Positions 24,449 through 36,600 of a stretch of DNA of 64,000 nucleotides are shown here, one piece after another; within the stretch, counting starts at the first letter, position 1, and the number at the start of each line of letters is the position of its first letter. The DNA is taken from NCBI GenBank assembly GCA_035236585.1, contig CP141128.1, positions 33,896,684-33,960,683 on the forward strand, in the 5' to 3' direction. The notes under the pieces are model-generated. The model made no database searches. It was not told the DNA's origin and saw nothing but the letters and a program-made list of their open reading frames with translations. A program made the translations under genes and the position numbers. The DNA is from Warburgia ugandensis. Lineage: Eukaryota > Streptophyta > Magnoliopsida > Canellales > Canellaceae.

Positions 24449-25359
24449 AAGGTTATGACTTTGAATGCGAGACTAGCATTGCATGCATGTTTTGCAACCG
24501 ATTTCATAAATTGCATGATTTACGACGAAGAAGTGTCATAGGCCCCGTGGAGGCTATGACCAAGTGTCCTCAGGTACCCGGGGACCACACGGCGAGGAGG
24601 CCGTGGGCACAGTGGGACCCTATGGCTTCGTGGATTTATGTGCATTGCATATGGCATGATATGAGGTTGGTCGACCATACCATACTAGAGGTCCATGAGT
24701 TGGACTCCATGAGGCATCCATTGCATATCATGATGACATCATATATATATATATATATATGATACTTTCACCTTTGGATTATGTGATGTTTTAAGTTATA
24801 AGAATTTCAGTTGATTTTGGATTCTTATACTGATATTGAACTCGAGTATTCAAACATACGCATGTTTTGAATGAGCATATGATTTTGAAACATCTCATGC
24901 ATTTATAAAACTAGTAGTGATAGGCCCTACTGAGTATATTATATACTCACCCAATCCTTAACCTTTTTCAGACATCAGTAAGTACTCAAGGACAGGATAC
25001 GTCCGTATATATCATGGTTCGGAATGACTTAAAGAGGACATCTATGTTAGTGCTATGAGCAAGTGAATCCAAAAGGAAACAAATACACATGTAAGTAAGC
25101 TCTCAACCCTCTGGACATGTGTTTGTACTTAGTTACAGTTGGGCTGTGCATTGTGATTGGATAGACCTGGGGAAAAAGCATTTGTGATTTCTAAAGTTGT
25201 TCAAAAACTACCTTAGTTATTATGAAAACAAATGACACTCGGGGTTTTCCAAATAAAAGATTTTTCCGCTGCATTGCACTATTTTTTTGAAATCGGGATC
25301 CCACCTTAGGAATTTAGATTTTTCATCTAAAAATGTATGAGAAAACCCAGGTCGTCACA

Positions 25360-25364
25360 GGCCC
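25360..25364. repeat. Target site duplication of S, right copy (GGCCC)
   Basis: Matches 22651-22655. The M1 LTR resumes here. Confidence 0.93.
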
Positions 25365-26128
25365 AGATTAGTCTGGCAGAACCCGTTTGGTCCGTAGGGC
25401 ATTTCCACTATGATGAAATGAGGAAGCGCCCACATGGGGTTTCCATGGACATGCGCAGGACGTCGTCCGTCCAATCGGGAGATCGGATAGTCCATTTGGA
25501 CCGTCCAATCAATCCCTTCTCAATTGAGGGACCAAATCTTCTCCGATCATTGTAAAAATTCTACCCTAGGGGTTTTGGACCCTTTTGGATCTATTGGTGT
25601 AGTCAGAATTTTCATCTAGCCACTCTATCATCCTGAATTAAGGGTTCTGGTGTTTACTTTATTTTTACCTTTTTATTACCAAAATAAATTACAGTAAACT
25701 AAAAATTACATAAAGTAGCAGTAAACATCTATATAAAGTATTCCCACCTACCTAATTTGATAAAAAATGGTGTTTATGTGTCCAATTTAAAAGAAATACC
25801 CTTTGATGAAGATATGGCCCAAGATCCACCTTTCTTGCAAATTCTCGTTGTTTGAACCGTTGGATCTTGAAATTGCTTTGGGGGTTTTGTAGAATAGATA
25901 TGGTGGGAAGTTTTGAATGGTGGAATTGATGAAATTAGATCTGGAACAGAGTGCCTAATTGATTTTAGGTCTCTTGTTCCAATCTAGAAAAAAAAAAAAA
26001 GAAATTGAAAAGAGAGATATCTCTTAGAAATTTTGGGTTTTTGGGGAGGGATCTAGGTCTAATTTTTCAGGGAGAATGAAGAAAATTTTGTGGGGATTTT
26101 ATGAGAATTTTTGGAGGGTTTTTGGGGT

Positions 26129-26138
26129 TTATTTATAG
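26129..26138 (-). promoter_or_regulatory. TATA box of the M1 LTR
   Basis: CTATAAATAA on the minus strand, about 610 bp into the LTR. Confidence 0.5.
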
Positions 26139-26743
26139 GCATTTTGGTCATTTTTTCATGATTATAATATTTAATTTTTTATTATTAAAAGGCATGAAAG
26201 TCTCCCATGCTCCATTTTTTCTTCCCCATGCTCCATTTTTCTTCCCCAAAACTAGCTGATGTTTGTTGACCCATGACTTCATGTGGGCTTCTCATCAGAT
26301 TCATTTTTGGGTCCTTGTGGGCCCCACATGGTGTAAAAGGACTGTTTTGCCATTTATGTATATAATTTTGGGTTTTATTCCCATGATCTTGGATTTGAGT
26401 GTACTTAGTGGCATTGGATTCACATTTCTTAGTACATTCTAAATTTTGATGTCTCATATTTTGATTTTTGGGAGATTTTGACTTTTTGGGTAAAATTACT
26501 ATTTTACCCTTTTGTCCAAGAAATGAAGAAACTTAAGGATTTTTCATCCGAATTCAGAATTTGTCTTGCTTACAGTCATTTTGAAGGATTTGCTAAGTTT
26601 AATTTCAATTTTACATGTCTTATTATTTGATTATACTTTTATAAAAAGTATATTCTAAATAGCCCTAATATTTCAGCCCGAAATATCTAAAACTCAAACT
26701 TTATTGATGTTCTCAATCAATTACAAAAATTTGGGTTATTACA

Positions 26744-27175
26744 CTATAGATCCATGAAACTGGTGAATATAGAACAACAGATGAAACCCTCTCTCACCCT
26801 ACCGATTCATGAAGCTGATCAAAGCCCTCTCTTGTCCTAACAAAACTGACCAACAATCCCCTTCTCTCTTGCCCTTCAAATTGGATGGCAAACCCCCCTC
26901 ACTCTCGATCAATAACCGACGATTTCATCTTTGTTCATGCAGAGATGAACTCCCTCCTCGTCACCCTAAACATTCACCGGAGAACCCAAAACCCTTCACC
27001 GGAGACCCAAAACCTCTTCGCTGGAGAACCCAAAACCCTTCACCTACCAACGAACCAGTTCGTTTTCTCTCACAAAAAAATGTTGGTTTGAAATTGATTT
27101 TTCTCACTCTAAAATGGACGAGTTTTTACAGTACATAAGGCATTTGGCATATCTCCAAAACACCAAAGATCCAAT
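26744..27175 (+). other. Unassigned stretch with an uncertain 109-codon ORF
   Basis: This stretch lies between the M1 LTR start and a minisatellite. An ORF at 26809-27138 on the plus strand could encode a basic, proline-rich peptide with the repeated word ENPKPF/ENPKPF-like. This reflects three DNA units of about 24 bp (GGAGAACCCAAAACCCTTCA-like) at about 26975-27045. No known domain, promoter or splice context is visible. It could be a TE fragment or an untranslated region of a lost gene. I do not call it a gene. Confidence 0.35.
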
Positions 27176-27413
27176 GTTAAATAAGGCTGATATGTAAGGT
27201 ATGCTCAACATAACATAGTTAAATAAAACCAATATCTCAGATATGCCAAAGATAACATGATTAAATAAACATGATATCTCACATATGCTAAAGATATCGC
27301 AGTTAAATAAACTTGCTATCTCACATATGCTAATGATATTGCAATTAAATAAGGTGCATTTTTGAGATATGCCATGATATCTCAGAAATGCCAAACTTGT
27401 ACCATTAAATAAA
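27176..27413. repeat. 42-bp minisatellite, about five units
   Basis: GTTAAATAA begins each of about five units spaced 41-43 bp, with the words ATATCTCACATATGC and AAGATAxCxCA. The last unit is longer and ends ATTAAATAAACCCCCC. It abuts the start of the 160-bp satellite array. Confidence 0.85.
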
Positions 27414-27886
27414 CCCCCCTAAAGCTTTTAATCTGATGGATAATCCTTGGAACAATGTTCGCACTAGTTAAATGCTGTGAAGTTCTAGAGACACAAATCA
27501 CTTCGATTATAATGATGTATCCAAACACAATATCTAAACTTTCATGCTGTTGACACTTTAAATGTTAGGAAGTCCTAAGGCACAAAGTCAAATAGTTTTA
27601 AGGCTCGGGAATTTTTCAAACAAAAGTCTAAACTTTTCAAGCTATTGCATGATCCTTGGCACAATGTTAGAGCAAGTGTTGAAGAGTCCCTGGCATCAAG
27701 CCAAAACATTACATGTTCATTGATGTCCCTTAGCACGAAATCAAATCACTCAAATCCTGGGATGATACCAAACACAATGTCTAAAGCTTTTAATCCATTG
27801 AATGATCCTTAGAACAATGTTTGAGCTAGTTAAATGCTGTTAAGTTCCTGAGACACAAATCACTTTGATTATAATGATGTATCTGG
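27414..27886. repeat. 160-bp satellite, segment 1
   Basis: Diverged monomers with CACAATGTC-like words every ~40 bp. A block of about 360 bp is locally duplicated: AAAGCTTTTAATC occurs near 27421 and near 27783, both followed by the same AATCACTT(C/T)GATTATAATG. It is cut at 27886 by LTR M2. Confidence 0.85.
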
Positions 27887-30688
27887 TGACACCCTAGGTT
27901 TTTCATGAATTTTTTTTTTGCATTAATTTCAAAAGATGGTGTGCCTCTAAATTTTAAAGTACAAGAATAGTGAAATATTTTTCTTTGAAATTCATTTTTC
28001 CAAAAGCCTAGATGTCACCTTTATGCTCACACTATCCATATATATATATATATATATATATAGTTTTCTAGAAGATAGAAATTTATTTCTTAAAACATGA
28101 CCCATCCAATGGTTTACTTGTACAGGCCCTATAACATTATATTAAATGTCCAATATCATAAGTCAAATTACTAACTACACAATACGAAAGCTTTAATATA
28201 CTTGAGCGCAGAAGTACAGTTGCTGGATTCCTCTTGTCGTGTACATCTTCTTCTATCTATCTGTATCTAAGATATTGTAAACATAAAACATTTACAATAT
28301 CTTAGCAAGCTATGCTTGGTAAGGGAGTATAAGAAGCATGTTAAATTTAATTATGAATTAATTAATTTACATTATTCAGAATATTCATTCTTATAACATT
28401 TATGTTAACTTGAATTAACAATACATTTCATAATTCATTAATCCATTGTTAAACAACATATCAACATGTTTTATAATCTAATAATCAATTATTAGCTTGT
28501 TTCATAAATACTAATAATCCATTGATAAATAAATATTTACAATTATCATTTATCATTTAATTAAGATAATCCAATTCCATGAACCATGCTCTGCATAACA
28601 GTTCTACCCATGCATATACCCTTATGAAAACTTATATGAAATTACACCTTCAATCATATACATATCACATTAATCCACATATATGGAAATGGTTAAAAGA
28701 CATACAAAATTATGAATAATCAATAAGTATCATAATTAACATTCTCAGATTATACGAGGTTTCAGAATCATACCCCTCATCATGTGGGGTTCATAATCAC
28801 CTAGCCTTTGCTGGTATATCAATACAATAGTCATGCCCCTCACTATACGGGGTCCACAATCCTCCAAACACTACTGGGAAAACAATATAAGGCATATCAT
28901 CATGCCATATCATATGAGGCATCTAATCATGCCATCATATAAGGATCACATCATGCTATCATATATGCACAATAGTGCATAAAATACAAGGACTACTATG
29001 CCACAGTCTAAATTAGTATAATGCACCCGAATAACTACATAATAATCCGTTGATACCAAGGTGAAATAACAAAATCCATGTCTGCATGGGCGAGGACCAT
29101 GGGTGTCACAGTGGTAGCCTTCCCATGATTAACCCACCCAAATTTTAGCCTCCCTTTGGGCTTGGTATCCATATCATTACAATTTTGGGAGCGGGTGGCC
29201 AAACCCTCTCAACTCTCCTAGCATAGCATCCCCAGGCCTATGCCTGCCTAAAACAAACTCTCATGCCCCCATGCTTGGATGTAAAATAATTATAATAGTA
29301 GGCAATTTGTCTGTTCATATATTTCATAACAAGAATAACATCCTCACTTATTTGGTTATAATCCACCAAGGATGTATCTTATAAACCTGGACTCATACAC
29401 CACTAATACTGACATGGTACCCATGTACCATAAACATAATTTCAGAATTCACATACATGATCTACAAGTCATGAGCATCAATTACAACATGCAATTGTTT
29501 TAATTCACATTATTTTTATCATTTCAATTTAAAGCATGTCGAATATCGATCATACCATTTTAGTTTCATAACATCCATAGTTAGAAATAAGATCATGTTT
29601 AGAACATGCATCTTATTATTTAGACATGCTGTCTTAAATTTTCACCTACCTCCTGTGACACGTTCATTGGATTTCAATAGCTTTAATCTATTCCTATATC
29701 CTCGGTATTTGATTACAAACTTAGGGCCGTGATCATATAGTCGAGGTCCCTATTTCTCATTCTATTCTATTCATTTCATGTCTAATTAATCAATTCTCAA
29801 TCCTTGATCAAGACTTTCCTATAATTTTTCCCTGATTAGGACTATCAACTCTAATAAAAAATCCAACGGTTGCTTGGGGTTCTAATCAATCTTTGATAAG
29901 CATAAATTTTTTGAAATTATAAGCCTTTTGATCACAATTTTAAGAATCTAATGCAATCTAAAGCTTGGATCATAAATATTGGATCTTTACATAAGATCAA
30001 AACTCATGTGAGTTGATCAAGGCTTCTGTTGATCTCTGTCCTTAGATTAGGGTTGAGATCGACAGTTGGATTCATGTGAACTTCAAAGTTTAGTGCTTTT
30101 CATCATATTAAAGTATTAGATCAACTCTTTATAAATGATCCACCTATTAAGAGTGCCTGAAGATGGTTAGATCTACCTTTTTCAGGTGATCTGGTGGTTC
30201 ATATTTACTAAGAGTGGTCAAATCTACCTTCCATGGATGATCAGATGGCTAAGATCTATTGTACTTGGTCGAATCTAGCTACTTTAAGTGTGCACAGTGG
30301 TCGGATGGACCATTCACTACCTTGGATTGATGATCAGAGCATTAACAAAGTGGTTAGAGCTATTATCTATTACTGATCCTTACAATAGGTGGGGAAATTA
30401 GTATAGGTTTTATGTTTCAACGCTAATCAGGGCTTGGATCTGCCTATTACAAATGATTCGACTATGACAACCCATTCAAAACGTCAGATCTATCTTCTAC
30501 AGATGATCCGATAGCTAGGGTTGGTCAGATTGTTGTGTATTGCTTTGGATTTGATGATCAGAACTCAGGTAAGGGTTCCCAGAGTTCTGATCGATCTCCA
30601 TAACCCTTGAGATCAACATGAAATCTCTATTTTCTCTCCAAAACCCTAGATAAAGGGAAGCCCCGTTGCACGAAGCTCCTGCCTATGT
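27887..30688 (-). mobile_element. LTR M2, truncated (M1/M3 family)
   Basis: Its left end TGACACCCTAGG is the reverse complement of an LTR end GGGTGTCA. A (TA)n run lies at 28039-28062. The stretch 28290-29290 is homologous to the M1 LTR at 19870-20540. The right side stops without a TGT...-type start and passes into satellite near 30689, so the 5' part is lost. No primer site or interior is attached. Small ORFs are not meaningful. Confidence 0.75.
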
Positions 30689-33600
30689 GGGGTCTATGTT
30701 TGAAGTTTTCAAAATGCCTGGGCATTTTATAAGCTGAGAAGTCCCGAGACACAATGGTAAAAGATTAAATGTCCTTGGGTATCCCCAAGCACAAAGTGAA
30801 ATCACTTGGAGTTCTGGGATGTTGCCAAACACATTATCTAAACTTTTCAAACTGTTGGATGATCTCTGGCCCAATGCCGAGGCAATTTAAATGTTGAGGA
30901 GTCCCATGGGACAATGCCAAAACATTACATGTCCTTTAAAGTTTCTAGGCACAATGACACTTCAAGTCCTAGGTGTTCCCAAACACAATGTCCAAATTTT
31001 CAAGTCATTGAACGATCCTCAAAGCAATATGCAAGCATGTGAAGTAGTACGAATTCCGAAGGAATAATGTCAAGACAATACATGTCAGTGAGCATCCCTA
31101 GTTATAAAATCTTATCACTTCAAGTCCTGAGAATTTCCCAAACACAACGCCTAAACTTTTCATGCCGTTGGAAGTTCCAATACACATGGTCTGGATACAC
31201 CAAGTGCTAAGAAGTCCTATGGCACAATGGGAAAACATTAAATGCCCTTGGATGTGGTTAGGAACAAATTTAAATTGCTTCAAGTCCTTGGAAGTTCCCA
31301 AACACAACGTCTTACTTTTCAAGTTATTACATGATCCTTGCACAAGGTTAGGGCACTTTAAGTGATGAGAAGTCACATGGCACAATGATAAAATATTATC
31401 TTCTTAGAGCTTGCTACTCACAAATACAAATCACTTTGAGTCCTAGGATGTTTTGAAAGATAATGTCTATACTTCTCAAGTCTTTAGCTAATCCTTGGGG
31501 CAATGTCTGAGTATGTCAAGCAATACAAAATCCTAAGGATGAAATGTCAAAGGAATATATATTGTTGTACGTTCCTGGGCACGAAATCAAATCACTTTGA
31601 GTCCTAAAAAGTTCCCAAACACAACGTATAAGCTTTTCAAGATGTTTGAAGATCCTTTGCACAATGCTTGAGAATGATAAGCACTGGGAAATCCCAAGGC
31701 ATAATGCCAAAAAATTTCATGTCCTTAGATGTCCCTAGGCACATTGTCAAATCCCTTCAAGCCTTCGGATGCTCCCAAACATAATGACAAAATATTTTAA
31801 GACATTGGACAATCCTTGGCACAATGCCTAGGCTTTGGTAATTGCTGGCAAGTCCCAAGGCATAATGTAAATGTGTCCTTGGATGTCCAACCATGTTAAA
31901 CACTTGAAAGTCCTCAAGCCAATGTCAAAATATACATGTCATTCGATGACGCTAAGCGCAAAGTCAAATCACTTTGAGTACCAGGATGCTCCTGAAGACA
32001 ACGTCTAATCTCTTCATGCCATTGGATGATTCTTGGCACAATGTCCAAGCAACTTAAATGTTGGGAATTCCCAAAGCACAATGTCAAGTTGCTTTGAGCC
32101 TTGGGATTCTTCAATACACATCATCCAAACTTTTCAAGCCACTGGATGATCCTTTTGGCATGAAATAATGTCAAAATGTCAAAATGTTACTCGCCCATTG
32201 AAGTCCTTAGGCACAAATTGAAATCACTTCAAGAGTCCTAGGATGTTCCTAAGCCCAACATCTAAAACATTTCAAACCACTGGATGATCCTTAGTATATG
32301 TTTTTAGCAAGTTAATCATTGGGAGTCCCAAGGCACAATTTCAAAATAGTACATGTCCTTGAAAGTCCTCTAGGCGCAAGGTCAAATCACTTCGAGCCCT
32401 GGGATGATCATTTTGGCACTATGTTTGAGCACTTTAAGCTATTGGAAGTACCATTACACAGTGACTTTAAAATTACATATCCATGAAAGTTCGTAGGTAC
32501 AAAGTAAAATCACTTCAAATACTAGGATATTCCTAAACATAATGACTAAAGTTTTCAAGTTGTTTCATGATCCTTGTCACAATATCTAGGCAATTTAAAT
32601 TTTGGGAAGTCCCAAAGCACAATGGCAAAAAAATACAAGCCCTTGGAACTTCTTGGGCTCAATTTTAAATCGCTTGAAGTTGTAAGAAGTTTCCAAACAC
32701 AATGTCCAAACTTATTAAGATGTCGAATGATTGTTGACATAAGATCTAAGTACATTAAAAGCCATGAAGTCCAAGGCACAACGCTAATGCTTTAGATGCC
32801 CATGGAAGACCTAGGCACAAAGTTAAATCACTTCAACTATTGGGATGTTCCCCAACACAATGTCCAAACTTTTCAAGCCGTTGGATGATCGTTAACAAAT
32901 GTTCAAGAACCTAAAATGTTGGGAAGACGCAAGCACATTGTCTAATCAATACATGTCTCTTGGAAGTCCTGAGGCACTGTCGAATGACTTTGAGTAGTGG
33001 GATGTTCTTAAACAAAGTCTAAACTTTTCAAGCCGTTGGATGACACGGCACAATGTCAGCACGTTAGGTAGTGGGATGTCCTATGGAACAGTGTCAAAAC
33101 ATTATGTATCCTTGAAAGTTCCTAGGCACAATGTCAAATTACTTCAAGTCCTGAGAAATTCCTAAACACAATCTCCAAATTTTTCAAGATGGTCCTGGCA
33201 AAACTGTTGGGACAATGTAAATAGGGACAAAGTTAAACCACTTCTAGGACTACGATGTTCGTGAACACAATACCACAACTCTTCAAACTATTGGATGAGG
33301 CTTTGCACAATGTCCAAGCAGGTCAAATATAGGTAAGTCCTTGGCACAATGTGAACATGTCCTTGGATGTCCCTAAGCACAAAGTCAAATCATGTCAAGT
33401 CCATGGATGCTGCCTAGCATAATGTTTAAAGCCATTAGACTATCCTCGGCACAATGCTAGAGTGCATAAATAATTGATAAATCCAAGTCACAATGTCAAA
33501 ATATTATATGTCCTTGGAAGTCCATAAGAACAAAGTCAATTCACTTCAAGTCTTGAGATGTTCTCAATCACAATGTTGGATGTTTTCAAATCACATGATG

Positions 33601-36600
33601 ATCCTTGGCCCAATGCCTTAGCTCTTTGTACGCTAAGAAGTCCCGAGGCACAATGCCAAAAGATTAAATGCCCTTGGATGTCCCTAGGCACAAAGTCAAA
33701 TCGCTTGGTGTCCTAGGATGTTCCGAAACACATTTGTCTAAACTTTTCAAGCAGTTGGATGATCCTTGAGACAATCTAAGAAGTCCCATGGCATAATGCC
33801 AAAACATTATATGTCCTTGAAAGTTCCTAAGCACATTGTCACTTCTACTCCTGGGATGGTCCCAAACACAATGTGTAAACCTTTCAAGTCGTGGATGATC
33901 CATGGCCCAATGTCTGAGCATCTAAAGTGCTAGGAAGTCAAAATGGTACTATGCCAAAACAATACTTGTTCTTAAAAGTCCCTAGGCACAATGTCGAATT
34001 GCTTCAAATCTTATGATGTGCCCCAATGCAATGTCAAAAAATTTCAATCCGTTGAATGATTATCGGTGCAATGAATGATCGTATTATGATAGGGAAGACT
34101 CAAGGCACAATGTAAAAACATTACTTGTCCTTGGAAGTTCCTAGGCACAAATTCAAATCACTTCGAGTCTTAGGAAGTTTCCTAACACAATGCTTAAACT
34201 TCTCAAGCCTTTAGATGATCCTCAGAACAATATTCAAGCACTTTAAAAGGTTGAAAATACCAAAAACAATGCCAAAAGACTACATGTGCTTGAATGTCAC
34301 TGCAGACAAAGTCAAACCCCTTTGAAAACATAAAATGTTCCAAAACATGATCTCTAAATTTTCGAGATGTTAGATGATCCTTGGCACAAAGCTCAGGCAC
34401 CTTAAATGCTGGAAAGCCCTAGGGACAATGTCAAATCAATACATGTCCTTGGAAGTCTTCAGAAAAAAAGTCAATTGCTTAGGGTCATAGGAAGTTCCCA
34501 AATGCAACGTCTAAACTTTTCAAGCTGTTGGATGATCCTTAGCCCAATGTTTCCATATGTAAAACACTGGCAAGTTCGATGATACAATGTCAAAACATTA
34601 TGAGTCCCTATAAGTCACTAGGCACAGTGTCAAATTACTTTTGAGTCCTGAAAGGTTCCCAAATGCAAGGGATAAACTATTCATGCTATTGGATGCTCCA
34701 TGGAACAATTTTCCAACAAGTTAAGTACGAAGAAGCGTGAAGGCACGATGTCAAAACATTATTAGTCCATGGAAGACTCAAATCCTAAGATCTAATCACT
34801 TCGAGTCTTGAAATGATCTCAAACACAATGTAAAAACTTTTCATGCCATTGGATGATCTTTGGCACAATGTTCGAGCATGTTAAATACTGTGAAGTCCCA
34901 AGGCACAATGTGAAAACAATACATTTACTTGGAAAATCCCTATGTGCAAAAGTCAAATTGCTTTGTTTCTTGTGGAGTTCTCAAACACAATTTCTAGACT
35001 TTTCAAGCCATTTGATGATCCTTTGAACAATTCCCAAGCACTTTATACGTGAAAGGTCCTAAAGCATAATGCCTAAACATCACATGTCCAAGGAAGTTCC
35101 TAAGTACAAAGTCAAATCACTTTGAGCCCTGAGAATATATGAGGCATAATGTTTAAACATTCCATGCCAATGGTTGAGCCCTGGCATAATGTCTGACCTT
35201 TTGAAGTGCTCATAAGTCCCAAGTAAAAATGGAAAAACTTTGCATGTCCTTGGATGTCTATAGGCACAAAGCCAAATAGCTTTGTGTCCTAGCAAGTACC
35301 CAAAGATAATGTCCAAACTTTTAAAGCTGTTGAATGATCCTTGGCTAAAAGTATGGGCTCTTTAAAAGCTAGGAAGTTGGAAGGAACATGGCTGCTTTAC
35401 ATGTCCATGGAAGTCCCTAGGCCAAAAGCAAATCACAAATCACTTCGAGTCCCAGGATGCACCCACACACAATGTCTAAACATTTCAAGGAACACAATCT
35501 AAATAATACATATCCTTGGAAAGCCCTAGGAACAATCTCAAAATCCTTCGTGTCTCGAAAAGTTTCCAAACATAACGGCCAATCTTTTTAAGCCATTAGA
35601 TGATCCTTGACACAATGTCTAAGCACTTTAAGCCCTGGTGATTCTTGAGGTATAATGCTAGAACATTACATGTCCTGGGATGTCTCTAGGCATAAAATCA
35701 AATCACTTCAATGTCTAAACTTTCATACAATTGCCTAAACTTTTCAAGCTGTTGAATCATCCTTGGCATAAAGTTTGAGCTCTTTAAGCATTGGAAAGTC
35801 CCAAAGCATAATGTCAAAACATTATATATCCATGGAAGTCCCCAGGCACAAAGCCAAATCACTTTGATTTGAAGGATGTTCCTAGGAACAATGTCTAAAC
35901 TTTGCACACCCTTGAATGAGCCTTCGCACAATGTCCAAGCACTTTAAGTTATGGGAAGACGCATGAGACAATGCCAAAACATTATATGTCCTTCGATGGA
36001 CTAGTCACAAAGTCATGTCACTTTGTGTCATGGGATGTTCCCAAACACAATGTCTAAACATTTTAAGCCACTAGATTATGATGACTCAATGGCTAAGTAT
36101 GTCAATTAGTGGAAAACCCAAGTCGCAATGTAAAAACATTGCATGTCCATGGGTGCCCCTGGGAAGACATTCGTATCACTTGAAACACGTGGATATTCCC
36201 AAACTTAATGAGTAAGCTTTTCAAGTTGTTTGATGATCCTTGACACAATGTCGAGGCAATTTTAATTCTAGGATGTCTCAAAGCACAATGGCAAAAAGAT
36301 GCAAGTCCTTGGAACTCCTGGGCACAATGTCAAATCTCTTTGAGACCTAAGAATTTTTCAAACACAATGTCTGAAGTTTTCAAATCACATGATGATCCTT
36401 GGCCCAATGCCTTAGCATCATATATGCTGAGAGTCCCAAGGCACAATGCCAGGAGATTAAATATCCTTGGATGTCCCAAGGTACAAAGTCAATTCAGTTG
36501 GCATAGGATGTTCTAAAGCACATTATCTAAACTTTTCAAGCAATTAGATGATCCTTTGGCACAATGTGTGAGCAATTTAATTGCTGAGAAGTCACATGAC

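Larger units (their letters stand above)
22656..25359 (+). mobile_element. Solo LTR S (same family as I, ~2.7 kb)
   Basis: Complete LTR (TGTAATGACC...GTCGTCACA) bounded by a GGCCC duplication, with no interior. This is the usual product of recombination between two LTRs. Its first half tracks the I LTR (GGAATCCAACGAGACCAAAA; TATA at 23073-23082). Part of the structured island is replaced by short tandem repeats at 24348-24448. An (AT)10 run lies at 24741-24760. Confidence 0.93.
25360..26743 (-). mobile_element. Element M1 5' LTR, 5' part
   Basis: On the element strand it starts TGTAATAACCCAAATTTTTG at 26743. It includes a minus-strand TATA box near 26129-26138. Sequence on both sides of S reads as one LTR. 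The LTR start is inferred from the TGTAATAACCC terminus; the matching duplication on the far side of M1 is outside the window. Confidence 0.72.

Noticed and set aside
24741-24760. (AT)n tract as a regulatory site or origin
   Set aside because: A simple dinucleotide run inside an LTR. Nothing else supports a function.
26809-27138. 109-codon ORF as a host gene
   Set aside because: A proline-rich reading of a short DNA repeat with no known domain, promoter or splice signal. Kept only as an uncertain note.
27887-30688. M2 as a complete solo LTR with duplication
   Set aside because: The left end looks genuine, but the right side lacks the family's TGT...-type start, and I could not find matching 5-bp flanks.
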